Source: an uncultured Pelagibacteraceae bacterium
Lineage (GTDB): Bacteria; Pseudomonadota; Alphaproteobacteria; Pelagibacterales; Pelagibacteraceae
DNA length: 40,125 nucleotides
Assembly (NCBI GenBank): GCA_902533585.1
Contig: CACAMG010000005.1
Span: forward strand, 1-40,125
Reading direction: 5' to 3'
A model generated the notes under the pieces. That model was given only the letters and a program-made list of their open reading frames with translations, did not search any database and was not told where the DNA came from. Every line of letters starts with the position of its first letter. Within the stretch, counting starts at the first letter, position 1. A program made the translations under genes and the position numbers. Shown one piece after another: positions 15,684-23,496 of the stretch.

Positions 15684-15794
15684 TTATTTAAAAATAATTA
15701 TAAGCACTATTATGAATGCTACAGCATAATAAAAAGGCATAGCTTTTCTCCAAGAATATAAAATTTTTGCAGCATTTTTATTTCTTTTATTCAT
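15684..15794 (-). CDS. 36-residue single-helix membrane peptide, translationally coupled
   Basis: Short gene read on the minus strand: the ATG at 15794-15792 shares one base with the TAA stop of the NTF2-like gene (TAATG junction). The product begins with the basic stretch MNKRNKNAAK, continues SWRKAMPFYYAVAF and ends in a run of Ile/Leu/Val closing with IIIFK, giving one transmembrane helix with a positively charged cytoplasmic N-terminus. Coupling, charge asymmetry and a complete frame support a real gene; function unknown. About 70 AT-rich bases without a visible gene separate it from the next gene (15613). Confidence 0.6.
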   Translation of the reverse strand: MNKRNKNAAKILYSWRKAMPFYYAVAFIIVLIIIFK

Positions 15795-16114
15795 TACTTA
15801 GGTAATTTTGTTGCCCCTGTTTCTTGCTTAATTATCTTTCCATCTTTAAATTCCATGTAAGACATAACCGCTTCTTTATTCCCATCATTAAATGTTACAA
15901 ATGAATGTTCGAAACCAACTTCATCATTTTCAAATAAAATTCTAACATTGCTTCTTTTAACATCTCCACTTTTAAGCCACTCTATAACAGTTTTTTTATC
16001 CAGTTTTTTCCCCGACGAATGAAGTATAAATTGATAATCATCATGAATAATTTCATTAGCTAAATTTGAATCATTGTTAGCAAGTGCTTGGTTATATTTT
16101 GTCAGTATAGACAT
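15794..16114 (-). CDS. NTF2-like / SnoaL-like protein
   Basis: A 106-residue cone-shaped-fold protein (DUF4440/SnoaL group): N-terminal helix MSILTKYNQALANNDSNLA, a HDDYQFILHSSGK strand region, and a C-terminal strand pair ending in FKDGKIIKQETGA, the usual pattern of this superfamily. Members are small-molecule enzymes or binding proteins, and no catalytic residue can be assigned. A clear Shine-Dalgarno (aaaggag on the minus strand, about 8 bases before the ATG) is present. It follows the DUF1330 gene by one base and its stop overlaps the start of the 36-residue membrane peptide. Confidence 0.78.
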   Translation of the reverse strand: MSILTKYNQALANNDSNLANEIIHDDYQFILHSSGKKLDKKTVIEWLKSGDVKRSNVRILFENDEVGFEHSFVTFNDGNKEAVMSYMEFKDGKIIKQETGATKLPK

Positions 16115-16115
16115 A

Positions 16116-16406
16116 TTATTTTGCTCCTTTAACTATTATAAAATTACCGACAGAATTATTTAACCGTATCTGTCTTACCGGTTTATATTCTTCAGAGTTA
16201 TACCATTCCAATGCTTTTTCATAAGAAGGAAATTTAATTACTACAGTTCTTGGATATTTCCATTCACCTTCAAAACATTGAAACTCACCACCTCTTACTA
16301 AATATTCTCCACCAAATTTTGTAACAATATCTGTAACTTTTGCTAAATATTCTTTGTAGTCTTCAGGATTAGTTACTTCAATTTGGGTTATTGCGTATCC
16401 AGTCAT
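16116..16406 (-). CDS. DUF1330 protein (dimeric alpha/beta-barrel)
   Basis: A 96-residue DUF1330 protein: GYAITQIEVTNPEDYKEY at the N-terminus, then FGGEYLVRGGEFQCFEGEW, RTVVIKFPSYEKALEWYNS and EYKPVRQIR, the standard order of conserved blocks. The family belongs to the dimeric alpha/beta-barrel fold (antibiotic monooxygenase-like), and its biochemical role is unknown. It lies between another small ferredoxin-like-fold protein and the NTF2-like protein, all on the minus strand and closely spaced, so the three are likely one transcript. An aagga sequence about 10 bases before the ATG serves as ribosome-binding site. Confidence 0.88.
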   Translation of the reverse strand: MTGYAITQIEVTNPEDYKEYLAKVTDIVTKFGGEYLVRGGEFQCFEGEWKYPRTVVIKFPSYEKALEWYNSEEYKPVRQIRLNNSVGNFIIVKGAK

Positions 16407-16418
16407 TTTTATTAATCC

Positions 16419-16709
16419 TTATAGATTAACTTTACTCAATTCATACATTTGAACAACTTCGACACATTCATCGAAAATAGGTTTTGCTATTGGATTATTG
16501 CCTGAAGCGAATTTCTTCATTTCTTCTTCATTATGAACTGAGACTTTAAACATAACATAACTTTTATCTGGTCCTATTGCTGGAACTGTTTTTTCAACAT
16601 GAGCAATAGTTTTTCTTACTGCCATTCCTTCATCTGATTGCATAAATCCCATGAACTTTTCAAATTTACCAGATTTAAGTCTTGCTATTGCAAGCATTTC
16701 TTTTTCCAT
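16419..16709 (-). CDS. small protein, probable dimeric alpha/beta-barrel fold
   Basis: A 96-residue protein. Its alternation of strand and helix (MLAIARLKSGKFEKFMGFM, then SYVMFKVSVHNEEEMKKFAS, ending in EVVQMYELSKV) resembles small ferredoxin-like dimeric barrel proteins, but I do not recognise a named family with confidence. It has a strong Shine-Dalgarno (agaggggg on the minus strand) about 5 bases before the ATG and heads the group with the DUF1330 and NTF2-like genes. The 66 bases upstream to the cysteine-rich gene probably hold its promoter. Confidence 0.65.
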   Translation of the reverse strand: MEKEMLAIARLKSGKFEKFMGFMQSDEGMAVRKTIAHVEKTVPAIGPDKSYVMFKVSVHNEEEMKKFASGNNPIAKPIFDECVEVVQMYELSKVNL

Positions 16710-16775
16710 ATTTTCCCCCTCTATTTAATTTATATTTTTAATGTAACGCTTTTATTAGAAATCTGCTATGCAAAA

Positions 16776-16895
16776 TTAATTGTTACAGCAACAATTAATG
16801 TCTGATGGAATACAATCACAATCCTTAGTTCCATCACAAGTACATTTCTCATTTATACAATTTGCGCAATTACATTTTGGGTTATTACAAGCCAT
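16776..16895 (-). CDS. 39-residue cysteine-rich, metallothionein-like peptide
   Basis: Complete short gene on the minus strand (ATG 16895-16893, TAA 16778-16776). The product has 11 cysteines in 39 residues: positions 3, 8, 10, 13, 18, 20, 26, 28 and 35-37, arranged as CxCxxC, two further CxC pairs and a terminal CCC (for example KCNCANC and DCDCIPSD). There is no signal peptide and no His. This density and CxC spacing is the hallmark of metal-thiolate binding peptides, so Zn/Cu/Cd sequestration or a thiol buffer is the best guess, although it matches no bacterial metallothionein family I can name. It follows the persulfide dioxygenase gene by 52 bases on the same strand. No clear Shine-Dalgarno is visible. 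Confidence 0.7.
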   Translation of the reverse strand: MACNNPKCNCANCINEKCTCDGTKDCDCIPSDINCCCNN

Positions 16896-16947
16896 AGTAG
16901 AAATATATTGGTATAATATTTATTTACAACAGAAATATTGTCGCTTA

Positions 16948-17640
16948 TTAAATTTGGTCTAAAGTTAAACCTTTTACATTCGCAGGTACAGCAACATCCA
17001 TCATTTTAGGATTTGCTAGATTTAGATTGTTCATAATTTCTGCATATTGTTCCTTTGAACTTACTTGAAGACGTGGATTATTATTTTTTTCATTTTCAAT
17101 AGTTGAATTTTTTTTTCCATTATAATCATGAGCTGGATATACCAAAGTTTTTTCTGGTAATTTAAGTAGTTTGTTAAATAATGAGTCATAAGCATCATAA
17201 GAGTTTCCATTTTGAAAGTCTGTTCTCCCAGTTCCATTTATTAAAAGAGTATCTCCAGTAAAAACTCTATCATTCATAAGATAACTATAAGAACAATCAG
17301 TGTGACCCGGTGTATACACTGCTTTAAGTTCAATATTTTCTACATTTATTTTTTCGTTATCTTTTATTTTTAAATCAATTACTTCTGACTTTGATTTTTC
17401 ACCCATAATCCTGGTGCAACTTGTTCTTTTATGTAATTCGTTTAAACCTGTTATGTGATCAGCATGAATATGCGTATCAATTACTTTAACTAATTTTAAA
17501 TCTAAATTTTTTAAAACTTCTATGTATTCTTCTGCATGTTCAATTACAGGATCTATAATTAAAGCCTCACGACCTTTTCCACTTGATATAATGTAAGTAT
17601 AAGTTGAAGATTTAGTGTCAAATAACTGTTCAAATATCAT
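16948..17640 (-). CDS. ETHE1-type persulfide (sulfur) dioxygenase, metallo-beta-lactamase fold
   Basis: Cytosolic non-haem iron enzyme that oxidises glutathione persulfide to sulfite and glutathione. The MBL motif is THIHADH (residues 56-62), followed by the remaining metal-site residues H113 (TPGHT), D130 (FTGDTLL) and H171 (YPAHDY). ETHE1-specific signatures are present: GTGRTDFQNG after the Asp and AHDYNGKKNSTIENE...NPRL after the last His. The 230-residue length fits. No rhodanese domain is fused. The gene is divergent from the peroxiredoxin and upstream of the cysteine-rich peptide, so sulfur or thiol stress handling is a sensible local theme (inference). Confidence 0.88.
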   Translation of the reverse strand: MIFEQLFDTKSSTYTYIISSGKGREALIIDPVIEHAEEYIEVLKNLDLKLVKVIDTHIHADHITGLNELHKRTSCTRIMGEKSKSEVIDLKIKDNEKINVENIELKAVYTPGHTDCSYSYLMNDRVFTGDTLLINGTGRTDFQNGNSYDAYDSLFNKLLKLPEKTLVYPAHDYNGKKNSTIENEKNNNPRLQVSSKEQYAEIMNNLNLANPKMMDVAVPANVKGLTLDQI

Positions 17641-17723
17641 TAGTAATATTAGACACTATAAAAAATTGCATAGCAAATCAATCTTGTTTATAACTGTTCA
17701 AAAAATATTAAAGAGAGGAAAAA
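17641..17723 (+). promoter_or_regulatory. divergent promoter region; sigma70-like promoter for the peroxiredoxin gene
   Basis: On the plus strand TTGCAT (17666-17671) and TATAAC (17689-17694) are separated by 17 bases, a near-consensus sigma70 -35/-10 pair, and a Shine-Dalgarno agagagg follows near 17712. The same 83 bases must also carry the promoter of the minus-strand persulfide dioxygenase. No operator palindrome is evident. Confidence 0.5.
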
Positions 17724-18386
17724 ATGACTTTAAAAATAAATAGTGTCGCTCCAGACTTTAAAGCAACTACTCAAGAAGGAGAAATTTCTTTTCACGAGTG
17801 GCTTGGCGACAGCTGGGGAGTATTGTTTTCACATCCAAAAGACTTCACTCCAGTTTGTACAACTGAATTAGGTACTTTAGCAAAAATGAAACCAGACTTT
17901 GACTCAAGAAATGTAAAAGTAATTGGATTAAGCGTAGATCCAGTTTCTGATCACGTTAAATGGTTAGATGACATTAAAGATGTTTGTGGAATGAAACCAT
18001 CTTATCCAATCATAGCAGATGAAAAATTAGAAGTTGCAAAACTTTATAACATGCTTGAAGGCGATGCTGGAACAACATCAATGGGACGTACAGCGGTAGA
18101 CAATGAAACTGTAAGAACTGTTTATGTTATTAGACCAGACAAAAGAATTGGTTTATTTCTAACTTATCCAATGACAACTGGAAGAAACTTTCAAGAGATA
18201 TTAAGAGCAATAGACTCTATGCAAAGAACAGCAAAACATAAGATTGCTACACCAGCTGATTGGAAACCTGGAGAAAAAGTAATTATTGTTCCTAAGGTTA
18301 CAAATGAGGAAGCAAAAAAAATATATCCAGATGGTTGGGAGACAATAAAACCATATTTAAGAAAAGTTCCAGATCCACAAAAGTAA
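17724..18386 (+). CDS. 1-Cys peroxiredoxin (Prx6 family)
   Basis: Reduces peroxides in the cytosol. The peroxidatic cysteine is C45 in HPKDFTPVCTTELG, the PVCTTE form that marks the Prx6 branch, with the conserved SVDPVSDHVKWLDDI block near residues 70-85 and the long C-terminal dimerisation region (RTAKHKIATPADWKPGEKVI). The length of 220 residues is typical. No C-terminal resolving cysteine is seen, so an external thiol must reduce it. A good ribosome-binding site and a near-consensus promoter precede it. A methyltransferase gene begins 1 base after its stop. Confidence 0.93.
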   Translation: MTLKINSVAPDFKATTQEGEISFHEWLGDSWGVLFSHPKDFTPVCTTELGTLAKMKPDFDSRNVKVIGLSVDPVSDHVKWLDDIKDVCGMKPSYPIIADEKLEVAKLYNMLEGDAGTTSMGRTAVDNETVRTVYVIRPDKRIGLFLTYPMTTGRNFQEILRAIDSMQRTAKHKIATPADWKPGEKVIIVPKVTNEEAKKIYPDGWETIKPYLRKVPDPQK

Positions 18387-18387
18387 T

Positions 18388-19041
18388 TTGGATACAAAAG
18401 TATTAAACCAACAATCTCAGCATTGGGAAAAGAATTTCTCAAGTAAGCCTGAGATGTTTGGTTTAGAACCAAGTTTACCAGCAAAAAAAGCTTTAGAATT
18501 ATTTAAAGAAAATGAAATCAATAAAATTATTGAACTAGGTGCTGGATTAGGAAGAGATACAATTTTTTTTGCAAAAAATTCAATTCATGTTGATGCTTTG
18601 GATTATAGCCAGTCAGGGATCAAAGTTATAAATGAAAAAACAAAAATTCAAAATTTATCAGATTATATTTCAACTAAAACTTTTGATGTAAGAAAGACGT
18701 TGCCATTTAAAGACAACTCCATTGATGCTTGCTTTTCTCACATGCTATACTGCATGGCATTAACAAGTTTAGAGCTAGAAAATTTAAATAATGAAATTTG
18801 TAGAGTATTAAAACCAAAAGGTATAAATATTTATACAGTCAGAAATACAGATGATGGTGATTATAAAAATGGAACTTATATAGGGGAAAATTTATATGAA
18901 AACGACGGATTTATTGTGCATTTTTTTTCAAAAGAAAAAGTAAAAAAACTTTTAAAAGGATTTAATAATATTTTAATAGATAGTTTTGAAGAAGGAAATT
19001 TTCCAAGAAAACTATTTTTTGTATATAATCAGAAGATTTAA
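18388..19041 (+). CDS. class I SAM-dependent methyltransferase
   Basis: A 217-residue methyltransferase. The SAM-binding motif I is IIELGAGLGRDTIFFAK (about residues 47-63), the acidic residue after strand 2 is in VDALDYSQSG, and motif post-II is LPFKDNSIDACFSHMLYC, followed by ICRVLKPKG, as in the UbiE/methyltransferase-11 group. The target is unknown; FxMxLGxEPS-like N-terminal sequence (PEMFGLEPS) is also seen in thiol/tellurite-type methyltransferases, so a small-molecule target is possible. The start is TTG at 18388 immediately after the peroxiredoxin stop; no earlier ATG is available and the first internal Met is at residue 23. Confidence 0.82.
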   Translation: MDTKVLNQQSQHWEKNFSSKPEMFGLEPSLPAKKALELFKENEINKIIELGAGLGRDTIFFAKNSIHVDALDYSQSGIKVINEKTKIQNLSDYISTKTFDVRKTLPFKDNSIDACFSHMLYCMALTSLELENLNNEICRVLKPKGINIYTVRNTDDGDYKNGTYIGENLYENDGFIVHFFSKEKVKKLLKGFNNILIDSFEEGNFPRKLFFVYNQKI

Positions 19042-19046
19042 TATTT

Positions 19047-19802
19047 ATGAAAGATATATATGTAGACGATACAGGAGAAGGCTATCCATTGGTTTTAGTA
19101 CATGGTTTTTTAGGTTCATCAGAGATGTGGAAGCTTCAAAAAGAATTTCTAAAGAAATATTTTAGAGTAATAACACCTGCCCTACCTGGATTTGGAGAAA
19201 GCCATAAGCTTAAATCATTGGATAGTATTAATTCTATGGCTAAAGTCATATTAGAATGTCTTGATAGTAAAAAAATTAATAAATTTAATTTATTAGGTCA
19301 TTCCATGGGCGGAATGATAGTACAAGAAATTGCAAAAATTTCAGGGGATAAAATTAATAAATTAATTTGTTTTGCTACAGGCTCTATTGGAGATATTCCA
19401 GGTAGGTTCGAAACATTAGAGGAATCAAGAGAAAAACTTAAAAAAGAAGGTATTAAAGAAACGGTAAAAAGAGTTCCCAAAAAATGGTTTATTAACGGAG
19501 ATAGGGCAAAATATTATTATCTTTGTGAAAATGCTACAAAAGAAACTAGCCAAGAGACAGCTGACAATGCTCTAATCGCAATGAAAAATTGGAGAGGTTT
19601 TGAAAACTTAAAAAATATTAAAAATGAAACACTTATCATTTGGGGGGATAAAGATATTTCATATAATTTTGAACAGGTTGATACTTTAAATAAAAATATA
19701 CCAAATTCTGATTTATCAATTTTTAAAGGGAGCTGTCACAACGTTCATTTAGAAAAACCTGAAGAATTTAATTCATTAGTTTTAAATTTTCTAAGTAAAT
19801 AG
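19047..19802 (+). CDS. alpha/beta-fold hydrolase
   Basis: Cytosolic hydrolase of 251 residues. It has the oxyanion segment VHGFLGSSEMW (residues 18-28), LPGFGES (46-52), the nucleophile elbow LLGHSMGG with Ser86, an acid in IIWGDKDISY (about residue 201) and the catalytic His in GSCHNVHLEKPEEF (about 231). This full triad indicates an active esterase, lactonase or C-C hydrolase; the substrate cannot be named. It follows the methyltransferase by 5 bases and is the last gene of the peroxiredoxin operon before the betaine importer. Confidence 0.85.
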   Translation: MKDIYVDDTGEGYPLVLVHGFLGSSEMWKLQKEFLKKYFRVITPALPGFGESHKLKSLDSINSMAKVILECLDSKKINKFNLLGHSMGGMIVQEIAKISGDKINKLICFATGSIGDIPGRFETLEESREKLKKEGIKETVKRVPKKWFINGDRAKYYYLCENATKETSQETADNALIAMKNWRGFENLKNIKNETLIIWGDKDISYNFEQVDTLNKNIPNSDLSIFKGSCHNVHLEKPEEFNSLVLNFLSK

Positions 19803-19891
19803 GACATTATTTCATAAAAAACATGTTGAAGTTTTATTAAAATTAAATTCAAATCTGATTTTTAAATTTAAATAACAAAAAGAGGGAAATA

Positions 19892-20854
19892 ATGAAAATA
19901 ATAAAAACAGCGTTAATTGCTGGATTGATTTCAATGTTGACTTCGTTTTCAAGTTTTGCTGAAAAAGTAAAAATTGGAGATCCAGGTTGGACGGGTGCAA
20001 CTGCTATAGCAAATTTATTAGCAGCTGTAGTTATTGACAAAATGGGTGGCGAAGCAGAACTAGTACCAGGAAACAATACTGCAATCTACGGAGCAATTGA
20101 TAGATCAAAGGGCGAAATAGAAGTTCATCCAGATATCTGGTTACCAAACCAAGAAGCTTACACTAATGATTTAGTTCCAAAAGGAACTCTTAAATTAAGT
20201 AGTAATTCTTACGAAGGAAACCAAGGCTATTGTGTTTCTCAAGATTTTGCAAAAAAAATGAATATTACTGCAATTGAAGACTTGGGAAGACCAGAAGTTG
20301 TTAAAGCAATGGACAGCGATGGTAACGGAAAAGGTGAGTTTTGGATTGGTGCAGATGGTTGGGCGTCAGCTAATGTTAACGAAGTAAAAGTAAGAGATTA
20401 CAAATTACTTGATGCGGGAATTGAACCTATAAGAGCAGCAGAAGCTGTTAAAAATGCTAGAGTTTTAGATTCAATTAAAAAAGGAGAAGGTTACGCATTT
20501 TATTGTTACAAACCTCATGCAATTTGGGGAATGGCAGATGTAGTAATGTTAGAAGAACCTAAACATGATCCTGCTAAATATAAAATGATACAACCAAAAG
20601 CAGATCCTGATTGGTATAAAAAGTCTTATGTTGCATCTAAAGACGCACTTAAAAAAATACAAATTGGTTGGGGAACTTCTTTAGAAAGCAAATCTCCAGC
20701 AATCGTTGAATTTTTTAAGAAATTTCAAATATCAGCGGACGATGTTTCTTGGATGGCTTACCAAGTATCAGTTAAAAAAAGAGATCCAGGCGAAGTAGCT
20801 AGAGATTGGATGAGTAAAAACAAATCTAAAGTTGACGGCTGGTTAGGACTATAA
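19892..20854 (+). CDS. proX: glycine betaine/quaternary amine ABC transporter substrate-binding protein (OpuAC/ProX family)
   Basis: Periplasmic receptor, 320 residues, with a signal peptide cleaved probably after SSFA near residue 24. The mature sequence shows the OpuAC family opening KIGDPGWTGATAIANLLAAV, the HPDIWLPNQEAY block and a C-terminal MAYQVSVKKRDPGEVARDWM. Aromatic residues that would form a cation-pi cage for a trimethylammonium group are present (for example W in GDPGWTG, W in HPDIWLPN, W in GADGWAS), but ligand specificity (glycine betaine, choline, proline betaine, DMSP) cannot be fixed. agaggga precedes the ATG. A stem-loop follows the stop (20877-20903), then the ATPase and permease. 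Confidence 0.9.
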   Translation: MKIIKTALIAGLISMLTSFSSFAEKVKIGDPGWTGATAIANLLAAVVIDKMGGEAELVPGNNTAIYGAIDRSKGEIEVHPDIWLPNQEAYTNDLVPKGTLKLSSNSYEGNQGYCVSQDFAKKMNITAIEDLGRPEVVKAMDSDGNGKGEFWIGADGWASANVNEVKVRDYKLLDAGIEPIRAAEAVKNARVLDSIKKGEGYAFYCYKPHAIWGMADVVMLEEPKHDPAKYKMIQPKADPDWYKKSYVASKDALKKIQIGWGTSLESKSPAIVEFFKKFQISADDVSWMAYQVSVKKRDPGEVARDWMSKNKSKVDGWLGL

Positions 20855-20876
20855 GTTTAGTTCAATAAATTATATT

Positions 20877-20903
20877 TACCTGGCGACGTAATGTTGCCAG
20901 GTA
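20877..20903 (+). terminator. stem-loop between the betaine receptor and ATPase genes
   Basis: The arms acctggcgac and gttgccaggt pair over 10 positions, with one G-U wobble, plus an A-U pair outside, around a 5-base loop. It starts 22 bases after the receptor stop and is followed by a short gctttt. It can act as a partial terminator or as an RNA-stabilising 3' end for the abundant receptor message; the downstream ATPase begins 36 bases later. Confidence 0.7.
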
Positions 20904-20939
20904 TGCTTTTCAATTGAATTTTGTTTAAAAACGTAATTT

Positions 20940-21992
20940 ATGGAAACAGCTATCCAAATTCAAAACGTCTGGAAAATCTTTGGAAACAATTCAAAAGAAG
21001 CTTTAGATGCTATCCAAAACAAAAAAATTTCAAAGCAGGAAGCTTTAGAAAAATATAACTCTGTAATAGGAGTTTCAAATGTATCTTTTGATGTAAATAA
21101 GGGAGAAATATTCTGTGTTATGGGACTTTCAGGTAGTGGAAAATCTACATTAGTAAGACATATTAATAGACTTCTTGAACCAACTTCTGGAAAAATATTA
21201 ATTAATGATCAAGATGTAATGCAGTTTGATAAAGATAGTTTGCAAGAATTAAGAAATAAAAAAATAGGAATGGTGTTTCAGAATTTTGCATTGATGCCGC
21301 ACAGATCAGTTCTAGATAATATCGCAATGCCTTTAGAAATAAGAGGAGTAAGTAAAAATGATAGATTAGATGCAGCGAACAAAATTTTAAATATTGTAGA
21401 ACTTCAAGGTTGGGGAAATAAATATGCACATGAATTATCTGGAGGTATGCAACAAAGAGTGGGTTTAGCTAGAGCTTTAGCAGCAGATCCGGAATTTTTA
21501 TTAATGGACGAACCTTTTAGTGCATTGGACCCGTTGATTAGGAGACAGCTTCAATCAGAATTCATAAAACTTTCAAAACAGATGAAAAAAACAACTGTGT
21601 TTATCACACATGATTTAGATGAAGCAGTTAGAGTAGGACATAGAATAGCCATCATGAGAGATGGTATGGTAGTTCAAATTGGAACACCAGAAGAAATCGT
21701 TGTTAATCCAGTAGATGAATATGTTGCAGATTTTGTTAAAGGAATTTCAAGACTAAAAGTTGTTCAAGCAAAAACAATTATGCAATCTATAAAAGATTAT
21801 GAAAATAAATTTGGTCCATTAGACAATGAAAGTGAAACAGTAAATGAAAATGATGTTTTGAGTAAACTAATAGAAACTTCAATTTCAAAAGATAAACCAA
21901 TAATAGTTTTAAGCAAAAACAATCAAAAAATGGGAGTTATAAGTCAATCTGATCTATTAAAAGCCGTTGTTGAGGGAAATGATAATGAATAA
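20940..21992 (+). CDS. proV: glycine betaine/proline-type ABC transporter ATP-binding protein (ProV/OpuAA)
   Basis: A 350-residue ATPase energising quaternary-amine import. Walker A is GLSGSGKST (residues 62-70), the signature LSGGMQQRVGLARALA lies near residue 164, and the Walker B/D-loop is FLLMDEPFSALDPLIR. The N-terminal 40 residues, with EALDAIQNKKISKQEALEKY, are the accessory region seen in ProV proteins before the first strand. After the NBD, residues about 265-350 form a regulatory CBS-like region ending in KPIIVLSKNNQKMGVISQSDLL. In ProV/OpuA systems this region senses ionic strength. Its stop overlaps the permease start by 8 bases. Confidence 0.92.
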   Translation: METAIQIQNVWKIFGNNSKEALDAIQNKKISKQEALEKYNSVIGVSNVSFDVNKGEIFCVMGLSGSGKSTLVRHINRLLEPTSGKILINDQDVMQFDKDSLQELRNKKIGMVFQNFALMPHRSVLDNIAMPLEIRGVSKNDRLDAANKILNIVELQGWGNKYAHELSGGMQQRVGLARALAADPEFLLMDEPFSALDPLIRRQLQSEFIKLSKQMKKTTVFITHDLDEAVRVGHRIAIMRDGMVVQIGTPEEIVVNPVDEYVADFVKGISRLKVVQAKTIMQSIKDYENKFGPLDNESETVNENDVLSKLIETSISKDKPIIVLSKNNQKMGVISQSDLLKAVVEGNDNE

Positions 21993-23487
21993 AGAAAATA
22001 AGAATTTATCTAGATCAGAGCTTATAAGCAATTTTGTTATTACAAATCCCGGGTATTACATTAAAGAGTTCAAAAAAATTGGTAGCAAACCATCTTATTC
22101 TTTTTCATTTAATTTATTTGCCTCATTACTAGGTCCAATTTGGTTTGGAATGAGGAATATATGGAATTATGCTTTAGCTTTTTTAATAGTCGAAACTTTT
22201 GCTGTTGTTCAAATTATTAGAGGTTTATTTGGAAATATTACCAAAGATGCTTTAGAAAAAATTGATAAAATCCAATCAACAATTGACTTTAGAAACAAAC
22301 AATTAGAAGCAGCAATACAAAATAATCCTGACAAAGTAGAAGTTTATAAAAGAGCAATAAAATCTTTAGAAGATGCGATGAAAGAGTATGTTTTAGATGT
22401 ACAACAAATCGAGGCTTCTGCTATTTGGATAACAATCTTTGGGTTTGCTGTACTAATATTTGTTAAATTAATTCAAGGAGTATTAGCTAACACCATTTTA
22501 GAAAAAAGATACTCAGAATGGCTTTCAAATAAATTGATTAGCCCTGGTATGAAAATGAAAAATTACATATTAAGTGGAATTTTTACAGCTGTAATAATGT
22601 TATTTTCAGTAGTTCATTACAGTTTTCCTGGGTTGATGGAAATTATGAATGATTTTCCCACTCATCCAGAAATTAGGCTTACTTCAATCAAATGGGTTGA
22701 AACAATTTTCGATTATGCAGTTATAAAAGGAGATGCTTTATTTACAGCAATTACCATTGGAATAAGATCTGTATTAGATTTTTTGGAGTTAATTTTTGTA
22801 AAAACTCCATGGGTTGTAATTATAACTACTATAGTAGTTTTAACAGCTCTATCCGCAGGAGTAAGAACGGCAATTTATTCAGCAGGATTTTTAGCTTATA
22901 TGGGTTTTCTTGGTTTTTGGGTTAAAGCTATGACCACTCTTGCTTTGCTTGGTACCGCAGCAATTTTAAGTATTGTTATTGGAATTCCACTTGGAATTTA
23001 TTGTGCAAGACGGCAAAGATTTTATTCAATGATAAGACCAATAATGGATTTCATGCAAACAATGCCAGCATTTGTATTTATGATTCCAGTAATTGCATTT
23101 TTTGGAACAGGAAAAGTCGCCGCAGTTATAATAACAATGATATTCGGTGGAACACCTGTGGTTAGACTTACAGTTTTAGGTTTGAGAGGTGTTCCTGAAA
23201 CTATAAGAGAAGCTGCAATCGCATATGGTGCATCCAAATGGTATTTGCTTAGAAAGGTAGATTTACCATTGGCAACTCCTTCGATTCTTGCAGGGGTAAA
23301 CCAAACTGTAATGTTAAGTTTAGCAATGGTAGTTGTTGCATCATTAATTGGAGCAAAAGGTTTAGGTCAAGATGTGCTTGAGGCTTTACAGTACGCTAAC
23401 GTAGGACAAGGAATTTTAGCTGGTATTGCAATATTGTTTGTAGCGTTAATTTTAGACAGAGTTGTTCAAGGTAAGAAGAGAGTTTAG
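21985..23487 (+). CDS. proW: glycine betaine/proline-type ABC transporter permease (ProW) with extended N-terminal region
   Basis: Inner-membrane permease. The start is taken as ATG 21985, eight bases after gaggg and giving MNKENKNLSRSEL; in-frame TTG 21967 and ATG 21979 are further upstream and less well placed. At about 500 residues it is much longer than E. coli ProW (354). The last 230 residues are the BPD_transp_1 domain, with the coupling loop EAAIAYGASKWYLLRKVDLP and an ATPSILAGVNQTVMLSLAMVV segment. The first about 100 residues (YYIKEFKKIG, SFSFNLFASLLGPIWFGMRN) resemble a DUF2628-type membrane domain and are followed by a coiled-coil-like stretch at about 95-140. Transport role is confident; the N-terminal domain's role is unknown. 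Confidence 0.9.
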   Translation: MNKENKNLSRSELISNFVITNPGYYIKEFKKIGSKPSYSFSFNLFASLLGPIWFGMRNIWNYALAFLIVETFAVVQIIRGLFGNITKDALEKIDKIQSTIDFRNKQLEAAIQNNPDKVEVYKRAIKSLEDAMKEYVLDVQQIEASAIWITIFGFAVLIFVKLIQGVLANTILEKRYSEWLSNKLISPGMKMKNYILSGIFTAVIMLFSVVHYSFPGLMEIMNDFPTHPEIRLTSIKWVETIFDYAVIKGDALFTAITIGIRSVLDFLELIFVKTPWVVIITTIVVLTALSAGVRTAIYSAGFLAYMGFLGFWVKAMTTLALLGTAAILSIVIGIPLGIYCARRQRFYSMIRPIMDFMQTMPAFVFMIPVIAFFGTGKVAAVIITMIFGGTPVVRLTVLGLRGVPETIREAAIAYGASKWYLLRKVDLPLATPSILAGVNQTVMLSLAMVVVASLIGAKGLGQDVLEALQYANVGQGILAGIAILFVALILDRVVQGKKRV

Positions 23488-23496
23488 TATTTTTTA

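Noticed and set aside
16780-16962. 60-codon plus-strand frame
   Set aside because: It runs antisense to the cysteine-rich peptide gene and the end of the persulfide dioxygenase gene; its Gln/Ser/Phe-rich product has no family resemblance and is the mirror of Cys codons.
19812-20076. two overlapping minus-strand frames opposite the betaine receptor
   Set aside because: They are antisense to the promoter, signal-peptide and N-terminal coding region of a clear OpuAC protein, with no start signals.
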